The position numbers were made by a program, and so were the translations under genes. 64,000 nt of DNA from Pseudomonas taiwanensis DSM 21245 (GTDB taxonomy: Bacteria > Pseudomonadota > Gammaproteobacteria > Pseudomonadales > Pseudomonadaceae), in assembly GCF_000425785.1 (NCBI RefSeq), contig NZ_KE384450.1:391683-455682 (forward strand). The letters are read 5' to 3'. Below the pieces are notes generated by a model. It saw nothing but the letters and a program-made list of their open reading frames with translations, had not been told where the DNA came from and ran no database searches. Of the stretch, positions 1-8,625 are shown piece after piece (the stretch's first letter is position 1; each line of letters opens with the position of its first letter).

Positions 1-41
1 TGCGGTTTGCCTGGTGGCGACCGCCTGGATGGGATGAATGA
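1..41 (+). CDS. 3' end of upstream gene, probably pqiB (partial)
   Basis: Only the last dozen codons are in the window. The frame ending with TGA at 39-41 overlaps the pqiC start codon as ATGA, the usual coupling within such operons, and would end in RFAWWRPPGWDE. A second frame ends with TGA at 35-37, directly before the ATG, so the frame is not certain. Context (pqiC next) suggests the MCE-domain protein PqiB of an intermembrane lipid transport system. This is inference from the neighbour only. Confidence 0.4.
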   Translation, partial: RFAWWRPPGWDE

Positions 42-748
42 AATTCCTGCGCCTTCCATTTGCGCTGCTGATGACGGGTTTGCTGGGACTGGGCGGATGC
101 AGCATGCATCAGCCCATGGCCCTGTACCAACTCGATAGTGGTGATCCCGGCCAGCCTTCGCAGAGTGCGGGCATGGCCGTGGTGCTCGGCCCGGTATCGA
201 TCGCCGATTACCTGCAGCGCGAAACCTTCCTGCAGCGTCAGCCTGACGGCAGCTTGAGTTCGGCCACCGATGGCCGTTGGGCGGGCAGCCTGTCGGCGGA
301 TATCGATCAATTGCTGGTACGTCAGCTGGCCTGGCGCCTGGACAGCCAGCGCGTCGTCCTGGCCCCGGCGAGCACGGGCTTCACGCCGGACGTGCAGGTG
401 CTGCTGTCGATTACCCGCCTGGATTCGGGCAAGAACCAACCGGCGATCCTCGACGCCCAGTGGCGTCTGCTCGACCGTCGTGGCCACGTCCGTGACAACC
501 GCATCGTCCACCTCGAGCAGCCGCACGAGGGTAGCGAAGCTTCGCAAGTGCAAGCCCAGGGGCAGTTGCTGCAGAAGCTGGCTGAACAGTTGAGCACCGC
601 GGTCAAGCCGTTGGCCAATCAACCGGCCATCGCCGAAGAGGCGCCGAAGAAACCCGCTGCACCGGTGCAGGTGAAGAAAGGGCCAGAGAAATCCAAGATT
701 CCGATGGCGTCACCGATTCGTACCGATATGGAAGTCTATCGGTTCTGA
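38..748 (+). CDS. pqiC: PqiC-type lipoprotein (ABC-type transport auxiliary, DUF330)
   Basis: A 236-residue outer-membrane lipoprotein. The signal peptide ends in a lipobox LGGC with Cys21 as the lipidation site. The DUF330/ABC_trans_aux fold covers about residues 28-195. PqiC partners PqiA and PqiB in a periplasm-spanning MCE lipid-transport complex. The C-terminal 45 residues are rich in Pro, Lys and Ala and look like a flexible tail. The start overlaps the upstream stop (ATGA), so it is the last gene of the operon. It is followed directly by a strong terminator. Family assignment is confident; the symbol rests on the family and not on a visible pqiAB. Confidence 0.8.
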   Translation: MKFLRLPFALLMTGLLGLGGCSMHQPMALYQLDSGDPGQPSQSAGMAVVLGPVSIADYLQRETFLQRQPDGSLSSATDGRWAGSLSADIDQLLVRQLAWRLDSQRVVLAPASTGFTPDVQVLLSITRLDSGKNQPAILDAQWRLLDRRGHVRDNRIVHLEQPHEGSEASQVQAQGQLLQKLAEQLSTAVKPLANQPAIAEEAPKKPAAPVQVKKGPEKSKIPMASPIRTDMEVYRF

Positions 749-762
749 TCGAACCGCCAGGC

Positions 763-794
763 AAAAAAAGGCCCGCATCGCTGCGGGCTTTTTT
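763..794. terminator. Bidirectional intrinsic terminator
   Basis: A-tract, then GCCCGCA, loop TCGC, TGCGGGC, then six T. The flanking A and T runs make it functional on both strands. It separates pqiC from the convergent AhpA-family gene. Confidence 0.9.
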
Positions 795-858
795 GTGCCT
801 GGCATTCTGGCCATGCAGCCTCTGCAGGGCGCCGGCTCCAGGAACGCTTGGCCGGCGA

Positions 859-2316
859 TCAGGCTCGGCGCTCGTGCATGCGCGCCAGTTGCCGCTCCAG
901 CATCGACGGATAAGGCTCCATCAAGCGTTCTACGCAGCACGCGCCTTCAGGGCTGGCGATCGGCCGGATACGAGCCCGCTGGCGAATCAGGTTGTCATCG
1001 CTGATCTGGCGCTCGACCAGCAGCAGGTTGCGGCTGTGCTGGGACAGGGCCAGGGCGTCCTGGGCCTTTTCGGTCATCAGCAGGTCGACCTGCTCCATAC
1101 CTTGCAGATCATCGCCCGATACGAGGCCCAACTGCAGTTGCAGGGTAATACCGCTGTCCGCCACTTCGATCTGCAGTGCATGGCCCAAGGCGCGCAGCAA
1201 CTCGCCACAGCAGATGGCATTGGTCAGGTAGTCCTCGCCACTGTCGCCACTGTGGAAGAGCACCAGGGTGCTGCCGTCATTGAGCGTGTAGGTTTCGCCT
1301 TCGTACAGCGACGCCGCTTGTTCCAGGCAGTCGCGGTAACGCTCCAGCAGCTCGGTCAGGCGTGTGCGTGGCAAACGGCGCAGCTGCTCCTGGGAGCCCA
1401 GCTGGACCGCTAGCACTGCGGTGTTCTGCGGCTCGCTGGAGGAGACAGCGCTGGCCTTGGGGGGGCTGTCTTCGTCCAACAGCCCGGCAAACGCCTCATC
1501 GTCTTCGTCGTCCGCCTGCGCCACGGCGTGCGCTCGTGGTGCTGGCTTGGCGGTGGTGGCGACGTCGTGCAGGTCGTCGAAGCTGTCCTCGTCGTCTTCC
1601 TCTTCCTCCGGCTCCGGGGGCGGAGGAGGGGCCAGGCGTGCGTGCAGTTGGCGAGCCAGGTCGCCGATTTCATCCTGACGGTCGGTAGCCGGGGTATAGG
1701 GGTGCGGATCACGCAGCCATACGCGCAGTTGCAGCAGCGGCGTGGTGATGTAACGGCCCTGGCGCAGGCTCAGGCTCAAAGCCAGTGCCAGTAGGATCGC
1801 AGCCAGGATGCCCATGCTTTGCAGGCTGATCAGCATCGGTTGCTGGAACTGGCTCATGTCCAGGCTGATGCGCAGTTGCCCGGCGGTCACGTCCTGGAAG
1901 GTGATTTTGGTCTGATACAGGCCCTCGGCCTCGCCCAGCAGGCTGTTGCGCGGGCGCTGGCCGGCTTCGGCCAGTATGCGGTTATCCACGCTGTAGATGG
2001 CGGCATGGGCTACCAGCGGGTTCTTCACCAGGTTGCCCAGCAGCACGTTGAGGCTGAGGATGTCGTTGGACACCAGCAACTCGGTCGCCGAGGTGGCGGT
2101 CTGGGTGGTCAGGCTCTGGCCAAGGGCGTCGGCCTGTTCGTGCATGGCCTGCTTGAATTGCAGGCCCATCACGCAGGCGTAGATCACTAACGCTAGCGCC
2201 ACCAGGAAAATGTTGGTGATGGCGATGCGCAGTGCCAGGGGAATGCGACGTTGGCGCAGGGCACGGAAGATCATCAGGAAGAAGTTGTCTGGTTTGACGG
2301 GCGTAGGCCGGTTCAC
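859..2316 (-). CDS. AhpA/YtjB (SMP)-family inner-membrane protein
   Basis: Predicted 485-residue membrane protein of the YtjB/AhpA family, whose E. coli member also sits beside serB. One TM helix (about residues 31-52) leads into a periplasmic domain, and a second TM (about 162-183) leads into a HAMP-like stretch. Near residue 235 is a strikingly acidic Pro/Glu linker (PEPEEEEDDEDSFDD). A globular C-terminal region of unknown role follows; it could be a degenerate nucleotide-cyclase-type fold, but that is a guess. The GTG at 2316 fits family starts; an in-frame ATG at 2274 and an upstream ATG at 2379 are alternatives. The gene is divergent from serB with about 135 bp between them. The function is not established. 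Confidence 0.7.
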   Translation of the reverse strand: MNRPTPVKPDNFFLMIFRALRQRRIPLALRIAITNIFLVALALVIYACVMGLQFKQAMHEQADALGQSLTTQTATSATELLVSNDILSLNVLLGNLVKNPLVAHAAIYSVDNRILAEAGQRPRNSLLGEAEGLYQTKITFQDVTAGQLRISLDMSQFQQPMLISLQSMGILAAILLALALSLSLRQGRYITTPLLQLRVWLRDPHPYTPATDRQDEIGDLARQLHARLAPPPPPEPEEEEDDEDSFDDLHDVATTAKPAPRAHAVAQADDEDDEAFAGLLDEDSPPKASAVSSSEPQNTAVLAVQLGSQEQLRRLPRTRLTELLERYRDCLEQAASLYEGETYTLNDGSTLVLFHSGDSGEDYLTNAICCGELLRALGHALQIEVADSGITLQLQLGLVSGDDLQGMEQVDLLMTEKAQDALALSQHSRNLLLVERQISDDNLIRQRARIRPIASPEGACCVERLMEPYPSMLERQLARMHERRA

Positions 2317-2451
2317 AGAGCGCGGCTCTTTATGGCGGAAAAGTGTTGCGCAGTATAGCGAGCCGTGTTTTGTCGGCAAAGTATCGTTGGCGCCCGATGG
2401 TCACGGAAAATCGGTAGAATGCGCATTTTTCATCGAAGTCGGAGCCAGGTT

Positions 2452-3666
2452 GTGCGCGAAATCGTCCTGATCAACATCACCGGTGAGGACCGTCCCGGTC
2501 TCACTGCGGCCATTACCGGCGTCCTGCTCCAGGGCGGAGTGAACATCCTCGACATAGGTCTTGCGGTCATGCATGGCACGTTGTCGTTCGGCATCCTGGT
2601 CGATATCCCGGACAACGAAGTGTCCACCCGCCTGCTGCAAGCCGTCCAGGCCAAGGCCCATGAGCTGAACCTGCAGGCGCGCTACACGCCCATTTCCGAG
2701 GCTGACTACCAGCACTGGGCTGACGGTCACGGTGAGGCACGCCACATCGTTACGCTGCTCAGCCGTAAGATCACCCCCGAGCAATTGCAACGGGTGAGTG
2801 CGGTCATCAGTAAGTACGAGCTGACCATCGAGCGCATCGAGCGCCTGTCGGCCCGGGTGGTGCTGGATGCCCAGCAGGAAAAAGGCAAGGCCGCCCTGGA
2901 GATCTCCGTCCGTGGCGAACCGAGCGATGCCCAGGCCCTGCGCGCGGACTTCTTCGCCCTGTCGGACGAGTTGAAGATCGACATCGCCTTCCAGAAGGAC
3001 GACCTGTATCGCCGCAATCGCCGTCTGGCGGTGTTCGACATGGACTCGACGCTGATTGAGGCCGAGGTCATCGACGAGTTGGCCAAGGCCGCGGGTGTGG
3101 GCGAACAGGTCTCGGCGATCACCGAGCGGGCGATGCGCGGCGAGCTGGATTTTCGCGCCAGCTTCAAGGAGCGCATGGCGCTGCTCAAGGGCCTGGATGT
3201 GGGCGTACTGGACGAGATCGGCGCTTCCCTGCGTCTGACCGAGGGTGCCGAGAACCTGTTCGCCGAGCTCAAGCGCCTGGGTTACAAGACCGCGATCCTC
3301 TCGGGCGGCTTCTCCTACTTCGCCAAGCAGGTCCAGGCGCGCCTGGGCATCGACTATGTGTTCGCCAACGAACTGGAAGTGGTCGATGGCAAAGTGACCG
3401 GCGTGGCCGTGGAGCCGATCGTCGACGCCCAGCGCAAGGCCGACCTGCTGCAGCAACTGGCGAGCGAAGAGGGCCTGCAACTGGACCAGACCATCGCCGT
3501 GGGCGACGGTGCCAACGACTTGCCGATGCTCTCGCTGGCCGGCCTGGGCGTGGCCTTCCGGGCCAAACCACTGGTGCGTCAGTCGGCCAAACAGGCGATT
3601 TCCACCTTGGGCCTCGACGGCGTGCTGTATTTGCTGGGCATGCGCGACCGCGACGCGCGGGGTTGA
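2452..3666 (+). CDS. serB: Phosphoserine phosphatase SerB
   Basis: A 404-residue enzyme that hydrolyses O-phosphoserine to L-serine, the last step of the serine pathway in the cytoplasm. The N-terminal half is a tandem ACT-like regulatory region starting REIVLINITGEDRPG. The HAD phosphatase domain begins at the catalytic motif FDMDSTLIEAE (nucleophile Asp196, acid/base Asp198). Later HAD motifs are SGGF and GDGANDLPML. The start is a GTG at 2452 with GGAG seven bases upstream; an in-frame ATG at 2365 would add 29 poorly conserved residues and is rejected. The length matches P. putida SerB. Confidence 0.95.
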   Translation: MREIVLINITGEDRPGLTAAITGVLLQGGVNILDIGLAVMHGTLSFGILVDIPDNEVSTRLLQAVQAKAHELNLQARYTPISEADYQHWADGHGEARHIVTLLSRKITPEQLQRVSAVISKYELTIERIERLSARVVLDAQQEKGKAALEISVRGEPSDAQALRADFFALSDELKIDIAFQKDDLYRRNRRLAVFDMDSTLIEAEVIDELAKAAGVGEQVSAITERAMRGELDFRASFKERMALLKGLDVGVLDEIGASLRLTEGAENLFAELKRLGYKTAILSGGFSYFAKQVQARLGIDYVFANELEVVDGKVTGVAVEPIVDAQRKADLLQQLASEEGLQLDQTIAVGDGANDLPMLSLAGLGVAFRAKPLVRQSAKQAISTLGLDGVLYLLGMRDRDARG

Positions 3667-3693
3667 TCCCAGCCTCTGGTGCCCTGCACGGCA

Positions 3694-3743
3694 CCGTGGG
3701 AGCGGCCTCGAGTCGCCAGAGGGCCGCCTGGCGGCCCTTTCCC
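3694..3743. repeat. Pseudomonas REP element
   Basis: GTGGGAGCGGCC followed by an AGGGCCGCctgGCGGCCCT stem-loop, the typical layout of P. putida REP sequences. It lies in the 257-bp gap between serB and the lectin gene. Confidence 0.65.
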
Positions 3744-3923
3744 GGTACAAGGCGGCGTCTGCGGGGCTGAGGGGCGTGGCAACTGGCTGCTACATCGCTG
3801 ATTGCGAACTGTTCTAAGTCATCCTTTGATCACCATCTAGGCTTGGATCCGTACGGTTCACCCATCGACCGTGCTGGCCCGGGGGGAGTCCTCGTGGCTA
3901 TCAACTTCAAGGAGATGAAGTTC

Positions 3924-4325
3924 ATGTTCAAGTACGCAGTGGAGAATCAGTGGGGCGGTAACTCGGCACCTTGGCACCCGGGCGGAATCTGGGTAATCGG
4001 TGGCCGCGACAATCAGAAGGTGGTGTCGGTGGACGTCAAGTCGACCGATGGAGGTCAGACTCTGCAAGGTGTCATGACCTATGCCGGCGAGGGACCGATC
4101 GGCTTCCAGGGCAAGCGCATCGCGCAGAACCGCTACCAGGTGCAGAACCAGTGGGGTGGCAGCAGTGCCCCTTGGCATCCGGGCGGGGAGTGGGTGATCG
4201 GTGGGCGCGACAACCAGAGCGTCGTCGCCTTGAGCGTCAGGTCCGAGGATGGCGGGCTTACTCTCAACGGTACCAACACTTACAACAACGAGGGCCCGAT
4301 CGGCTTCCGCAGCCTGCTCGGTTAG
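3924..4325 (+). CDS. OAA-type high-mannose-binding lectin with two repeats
   Basis: A 133-residue protein made of two tandem copies of about 66 residues. Each starts with NQWGG-SSAPWHPGG and contains WVIGGRDNQ-VV and a GPIGF end. This is the signature of the Oscillatoria agardhii agglutinin family (OAA, P. fluorescens PFL lectin, Myxococcus MBHA), whose members bind high-mannose glycans. No signal peptide is seen, as in other members. The ATG at 3924 (nine bases after AGGAG) gives the canonical length of about 132 residues; the ATG at 3915 abuts the RBS and is unlikely. The gene is monocistronic and follows a REP element, so it is probably accessory DNA. The sugar specificity here is inferred from the family. 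Confidence 0.85.
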   Translation: MFKYAVENQWGGNSAPWHPGGIWVIGGRDNQKVVSVDVKSTDGGQTLQGVMTYAGEGPIGFQGKRIAQNRYQVQNQWGGSSAPWHPGGEWVIGGRDNQSVVALSVRSEDGGLTLNGTNTYNNEGPIGFRSLLG

Positions 4326-4342
4326 CCATTGCTGCCAAGAAG

Positions 4343-4369
4343 ACGCCCCCGGCCTTGCGCCGGGGGCGT
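4343..4369. terminator. GC-rich convergent hairpin between lectin gene and psd
   Basis: An 11-bp perfect stem ACGCCCCCGGC / GCCGGGGGCGT with a 5-base loop sits between the convergent stops. The T-tract is weak on both sides, so termination strength is uncertain. Confidence 0.65.
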
Positions 4370-4377
4370 TGAAGCGA

Positions 4378-5241
4378 TCAACCTTGTTGCGGCTGAGCCA
4401 GCAGCTGGCCCATGCGCACCGCCGAGCCAGCGCCCAGCGACTCGGCCCACTTCACTTGCTCTGGACCGAACAGCACGATGGCGGTCGAGCCCAGCTTGAA
4501 GCGACCCAGTTCGGCGCCTTTTTCCAGATGAATCGGCGCACGGCTGCCTTCGTCATAGCGGAACGTCTTCAGCTCACGCTTGGGGGGCGTGACCAGGCCT
4601 GCCCAAACGGTTTCGATCGAGGCGACGATCATCGCACCGACCAGCACCACGGCCATCGGGCCCCGCTCGGTATCGAACAGGCAGACCACACGCTCGTTGC
4701 GAGCGAACAGTTCGGGGACGTTCTCCGCGGTGGTCTGGTTGACCGAGAACAGGCGGCCCGGCACATAGACCATTTCGCGCAGGGTGCCGGCAAGCGGCAT
4801 GTGCACGCGGTGGTAGTCCTTGGGCGACAGGTAGATGGTGGCGAATTCACCGCCCATGAAGGGCGCCGCCAGGGCAGGGTCGCCGCCCAGCAGCTCCAGC
4901 GCGCTGAAGCTGTGGCCCTTGGCCTGGAAGATCCGGCCGTGCTCGATCGGGCCCAGTTGGCTCACCGCACCGTCGGCCGGGCAAAGGATCGCGCCGGGGG
5001 TTTCGTCCAGCGGGCGCGCGCCTGGCTTGAGGGCGCGGGTGAAGAAGGCGTTGAAGTGCTCGTAGGCGGTGAGGTCTTCGACCAGTGCTTCGTTCATGTT
5101 CACCTGGTAGCGCTTGGCGAACCAGGCGGTAAAGGCATTCTTGAACCAGCGCGCGCGGCACTCGGCGATGCAGCCCGCCAGCCGCGACAGCAGATGATGC
5201 GGCAGCAGGTACTGGCTGATGATGAACAAACGGGATTTCAT
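4378..5241 (-). CDS. psd: Phosphatidylserine decarboxylase proenzyme
   Basis: A 287-residue inner-membrane-associated enzyme that makes phosphatidylethanolamine from phosphatidylserine. The self-cleavage site LGST lies at residues 250-253. Cleavage before Ser252 generates the pyruvoyl prosthetic group, giving a large beta chain and a short alpha chain. The motif region around DYHRVHMPL (catalytic His) is present. It is the last gene of a minus-strand block with the rhodanese gene, which ends nine bases upstream of its start. Confidence 0.95.
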   Translation of the reverse strand: MKSRLFIISQYLLPHHLLSRLAGCIAECRARWFKNAFTAWFAKRYQVNMNEALVEDLTAYEHFNAFFTRALKPGARPLDETPGAILCPADGAVSQLGPIEHGRIFQAKGHSFSALELLGGDPALAAPFMGGEFATIYLSPKDYHRVHMPLAGTLREMVYVPGRLFSVNQTTAENVPELFARNERVVCLFDTERGPMAVVLVGAMIVASIETVWAGLVTPPKRELKTFRYDEGSRAPIHLEKGAELGRFKLGSTAIVLFGPEQVKWAESLGAGSAVRMGQLLAQPQQG

Positions 5242-5250
5242 GCAGGTTCC

Positions 5251-6060
5251 TTAGACTTCTACAGGCGTGTCCGGGTGGTTGCCCCATTCGCTCCACGAAC
5301 CGGCGTAAGCCTTGATGCGCGGGTAGCCAAGGGCTTTGGCCACCAGGTAGGTGAAACCGGAGCGGCGGTGGGTCTGGCAGTGGGTGATCACTTCCTTGTC
5401 CGGCGTGATGCCCAGGCTCTGGAGGACTTCGGCGATGTCCTTGCGGATGCGCAGGTGGTCGTTGAGGTCCATGCCTGCGGTCCACTCGAAGTTGATGGCC
5501 CCTGGAATGTGTCCGCCCTTGGCCGCCAGCACCTTCTCGCCAGAAAACTCTTGTGGGCCGCGGGCATCCCAGATCACCAGGTCGTCGGCATCCAGGCGGC
5601 TTTGCAGGTATTCGCGGGTGGCGGTGGGCTCCTGGTGCAGGTGCAGTCTCACCGATGTGCTGGCCGCGGCAGGCACGTCGGTGGACAGCTTGTCGGCCGG
5701 CCACGACTGGATACCGCCATTGAGGTAGTGGTAGGCCTTGTGACCAATCACATCCAGCAGCCAGATGAAGCGGCCGGCCCAGCCGCCCCCTTCATCGTCG
5801 TAGACCACATAGACGGCATCGTCGCGATGGCCGAGTTCGCCGAACAGCTTCTCCAGGTCAGTCAGGGCTGGCAGCAGGCCTGGCGCTGGCGGCTGGCCGA
5901 GCTGGGTGCGCTTGCCCTCGACGAAGCGTGCCCCGGGGATATGCCCGCTGACATAGCGGTTGGCGCTGCTCAGGTCGACCAGGATCAGTTGCGGCGAATT
6001 CAGGCGTGGCAACAGGTCCTCGGGTTCGATCACCAGGGGCAATCCGGAAAAGTCAGTCAT
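5251..6060 (-). CDS. rhdA: Thiosulfate sulfurtransferase (tandem-domain rhodanese)
   Basis: A 269-residue protein with two rhodanese domains, the N-terminal one inactive and the C-terminal one catalytic. The active-site loop HCQTHRRSG carries Cys228, matching the RhdA type of Azotobacter and Pseudomonas. It transfers sulfane sulfur from thiosulfate to cyanide or thiol acceptors. The chosen start is MTDFSGLPL; the frame stays open further upstream but that extension lies in GC-rich shadow sequence. It precedes psd by nine bases, the same pairing as in other pseudomonads. Confidence 0.9.
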   Translation of the reverse strand: MTDFSGLPLVIEPEDLLPRLNSPQLILVDLSSANRYVSGHIPGARFVEGKRTQLGQPPAPGLLPALTDLEKLFGELGHRDDAVYVVYDDEGGGWAGRFIWLLDVIGHKAYHYLNGGIQSWPADKLSTDVPAAASTSVRLHLHQEPTATREYLQSRLDADDLVIWDARGPQEFSGEKVLAAKGGHIPGAINFEWTAGMDLNDHLRIRKDIAEVLQSLGITPDKEVITHCQTHRRSGFTYLVAKALGYPRIKAYAGSWSEWGNHPDTPVEV

Positions 6061-6104
6061 CCACGTTCTCCAGTGTGGAAAGAGGGGCGATTGTAGCGCA
6101 AGGC

Positions 6105-7640
6105 TCAGGCGTTGCGGGTGGCAAACACCGCCAGAGCACGCTCGATGCATTGCGCGGTCTTGCCGAAAGCTTGCACGCTGACATCGGCCAGTGGCTTGCC
6201 GCCCTGGTCGGCCACGGCCAGCATCAGCACCTGGTCGTTGACCGCCAGCGAACGCAGCAACACATGCTCGCTGCGAAAGAACGCGCGCAGGGGGGGAGGC
6301 AGCAGTGCTGAGAACTGGGCATGGTTTTCGGGTGTCAGGCGCAGCTGGCCGGCCTTGCTGACCAGCTTCTGCAACAGCCTGTTCTGAGCAACCGGCAAGG
6401 CGATCGCCGCCGCCTCCTTGGGCAGCCCGGCGGCTTGCTGGACGCGCAGCAGGTCGCTGGCCTTGTCCAGGGTCAACAGCAGGATGCGCTGCATGCCGCA
6501 TGCCTGCAAGGCTTGGCGCGCCTGGTTGGACAAGTGCACGGCGTTGGTGAATGGGCTGGGTTGCGCGAGCATCTGCTCGCACAGCTTGCGCCAGGCGCCC
6601 AGGTCCTCGCGGGTAGGGGGCGGTGGTGCCAGCATGTCAGGGTGCGGGCGGCGCTGATGCCATGGCCAGATAAGGGCTTCGGCAGGGTGGAACAGGGCAT
6701 GCCTGGCGTGGCGGCGGGCGCTGGCGGCCGCCTGTTGGTGAACCTGTTGCTGCACGTCTTCCAGCGAAGTCTGCAGGTAGAGCGCGGTCAGTAACTGCCA
6801 GCGCAGTAGGTGCGGATTGTCCCAGCCGACCTGGGCCGCCAGCGCGAGGTTGTTGGCCAGCAGCACGGTGTTGGCCGGTTGATTGAACCAGCGGCTCAGG
6901 GCGGGCGCTTCGTCCAGGCGATGCTGCTGGCTCAGCAGGTCCTGATCGCGGGCGATGCTCAGGATCTGGCTCAGTTGCTCACGTTCTTCCAGCAGCAGGC
7001 GATAGCCTTGTGTCACCCATTGCGACAGGCGCCAGTGCTCGGCCACGGCTTGGCACAGCGCCAGGATGCGCACGCCAAACAGTTCGGACTCGACCTCTGC
7101 GGCCTCTTCGCCTTTGTGGATAACACGCAGCTCCCAGGCATCGAGCAGCTTCGGGTAGGCCAAGGCCATGGGCCACAAGGGCGACAGGAACAGCAGGCTG
7201 CCCCAGTGGATCTCTTGCCACAGCCGCGCCAGGCGGCTGGCGAACAGGCCGTTGGCCTGCTGCGAGGCGTGCTGGCTGATCAGCAGGAATTGGCGCAGCA
7301 CGGGCGGGATATCGTCATCGGGCAGCGCGGGCAAGCGCATCAGCAGTTCCCGGGTGCGCCCCAGGCCCAGGCGATTGAGGGCGATTTCCAGGCTTTCGGC
7401 CGGTTCCGCCAGGCTGGCGTTGGCCGGGTGATTGGCCTCGCGCATCACTGACAGCACCAGGGCCGGGCTGTCCTGCATCAGTTCGGCAATGTCGCGCAGG
7501 GAGCGGCGGCTGTCGTTGATCGCCGACAATACTGTGTCATGGCTCTGCTTCGGCACCGGCAATCGGACACTGTCCAGCAGTTTGATCCACGCGTCTAATG
7601 TACGCGGAGCCTGAGTAGGTACCTTAGTTTCAATTGGCAT
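6105..7640 (-). CDS. HDOD-domain signalling protein
   Basis: A 511-residue cytoplasmic protein. An HDOD domain (an HD-like output domain without the phosphohydrolase metal site) covers about residues 20-220 (LPVPKQSHDTVLSAI, LMQDSPALVLSVMREANHPAN). The remainder is alpha-helical, and the end (LMLAVADQGGKPLADVSVQAF) resembles a degenerate GAF-like ligand domain. HDOD proteins in Pseudomonas are linked to motility and signalling, and this gene is divergent from motA. The specific role is unknown. Confidence 0.75.
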   Translation of the reverse strand: MPIETKVPTQAPRTLDAWIKLLDSVRLPVPKQSHDTVLSAINDSRRSLRDIAELMQDSPALVLSVMREANHPANASLAEPAESLEIALNRLGLGRTRELLMRLPALPDDDIPPVLRQFLLISQHASQQANGLFASRLARLWQEIHWGSLLFLSPLWPMALAYPKLLDAWELRVIHKGEEAAEVESELFGVRILALCQAVAEHWRLSQWVTQGYRLLLEEREQLSQILSIARDQDLLSQQHRLDEAPALSRWFNQPANTVLLANNLALAAQVGWDNPHLLRWQLLTALYLQTSLEDVQQQVHQQAAASARRHARHALFHPAEALIWPWHQRRPHPDMLAPPPPTREDLGAWRKLCEQMLAQPSPFTNAVHLSNQARQALQACGMQRILLLTLDKASDLLRVQQAAGLPKEAAAIALPVAQNRLLQKLVSKAGQLRLTPENHAQFSALLPPPLRAFFRSEHVLLRSLAVNDQVLMLAVADQGGKPLADVSVQAFGKTAQCIERALAVFATRNA

Positions 7641-7678
7641 TTTGACATCAGTCCGAACTGGCTTTTCGCATTGAGTGG

Positions 7679-7706
7679 CTATAGTCTGGCGCAGTTCTGC
7701 CGATAA
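7679..7706 (+). promoter_or_regulatory. Sigma-28 (FliA) promoter for motAB
   Basis: A perfect -10 element GCCGATAA (7699-7706) is preceded at 15 bases by TATA within CTATAG (7679-7684), close to the -35 consensus TAAAG. It lies 65 bp before the motA ATG, which fits flagellar late-gene control by FliA. Confidence 0.75.
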
Positions 7707-7770
7707 GTAGAAGAAGAGTTTTAAGGCTCCCGTCCCTCATCCTGACCACGACTGCAAGTGCTTTGAACCT

Positions 7771-8622
7771 ATGGCTAAAATTATCGGCATCATCGTCGTA
7801 TTCGCGAGCGTGCTCGGCGGGTACGTGCTTTCCCACGGCAAGATCGCGGCACTGATCCAGCCGTTCGAAGTGCTGATCATCGGTGGGGCGGCCTTCGGCG
7901 CCTTCATGCAGGCCAACCCTGGTTACATGACCATGCATGTAATCAAGAAGTCGCTGAAGATGTTTGGCTCGCGTTTTACCCATACCTTCTACTTGGAGGT
8001 GCTGGGCCTGGTGTACGAAATCCTCAACAAGAGCCGTCGCGAAGGCATGATGGCCATCGAGAGCGATATCGAGGATGCAGCGGCCAGCCCGATCTTCGCA
8101 AAATACCCCGCAGTGCTTGGCGATGAGCGCATGACCGCGTTCATCTGCGACTACTTGCGCATCATGTCCACCGGCAACATGGCGCCCCACGAGCTGGAAG
8201 GGCTGTTCGACATGGAGCTGCTGAGCATGAAGGAAGAGCTCGAGCACCCATCCCATGCGGTCAACGGCATCGCCGACGGCATGCCCGGTTTCGGTATCGT
8301 CGCGGCGGTACTGGGTATCGTGGTGACCATGGCTTCGCTGGGTGATGGCGACCAGAAATCGATCGGTCTGCACGTGGGTGCGGCGCTGGTCGGTACCTTC
8401 TTCGGTATTCTGGCGGCCTATGGTTTCTTCGGCCCACTGGCCAAGTGCCTGGAGCACGATGCCAAGGAAGAACTCAACCTCTACGAGGCGATCAAGGCCT
8501 CGCTGGTGGCCTCGGCCTCTGGTATGCCGCCTTCGCTGGCCGTCGAGTTCGGTCGCAAGGTGCTGTATCCGAAGCATCGTCCGAGCTTTGCCGAATTGGA
8601 ACAAGCGGTTCGCGGTCGCTGA
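7771..8622 (+). CDS. motA: Flagellar motor stator protein MotA
   Basis: A 283-residue inner-membrane protein. It forms the ion-channel stator with MotB and converts proton flow into torque. Four TM helices are visible: near residues 2-20, 30-48, 170-190 and 205-225. The cytoplasmic loop is charged, and the conserved PGFGIVAAVLGIV motif is in TM3. motB follows three bases after the stop, so the two are translated from one message. A FliA-type promoter lies upstream. Confidence 0.95.
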   Translation: MAKIIGIIVVFASVLGGYVLSHGKIAALIQPFEVLIIGGAAFGAFMQANPGYMTMHVIKKSLKMFGSRFTHTFYLEVLGLVYEILNKSRREGMMAIESDIEDAAASPIFAKYPAVLGDERMTAFICDYLRIMSTGNMAPHELEGLFDMELLSMKEELEHPSHAVNGIADGMPGFGIVAAVLGIVVTMASLGDGDQKSIGLHVGAALVGTFFGILAAYGFFGPLAKCLEHDAKEELNLYEAIKASLVASASGMPPSLAVEFGRKVLYPKHRPSFAELEQAVRGR

Positions 8623-8625
8623 GTC

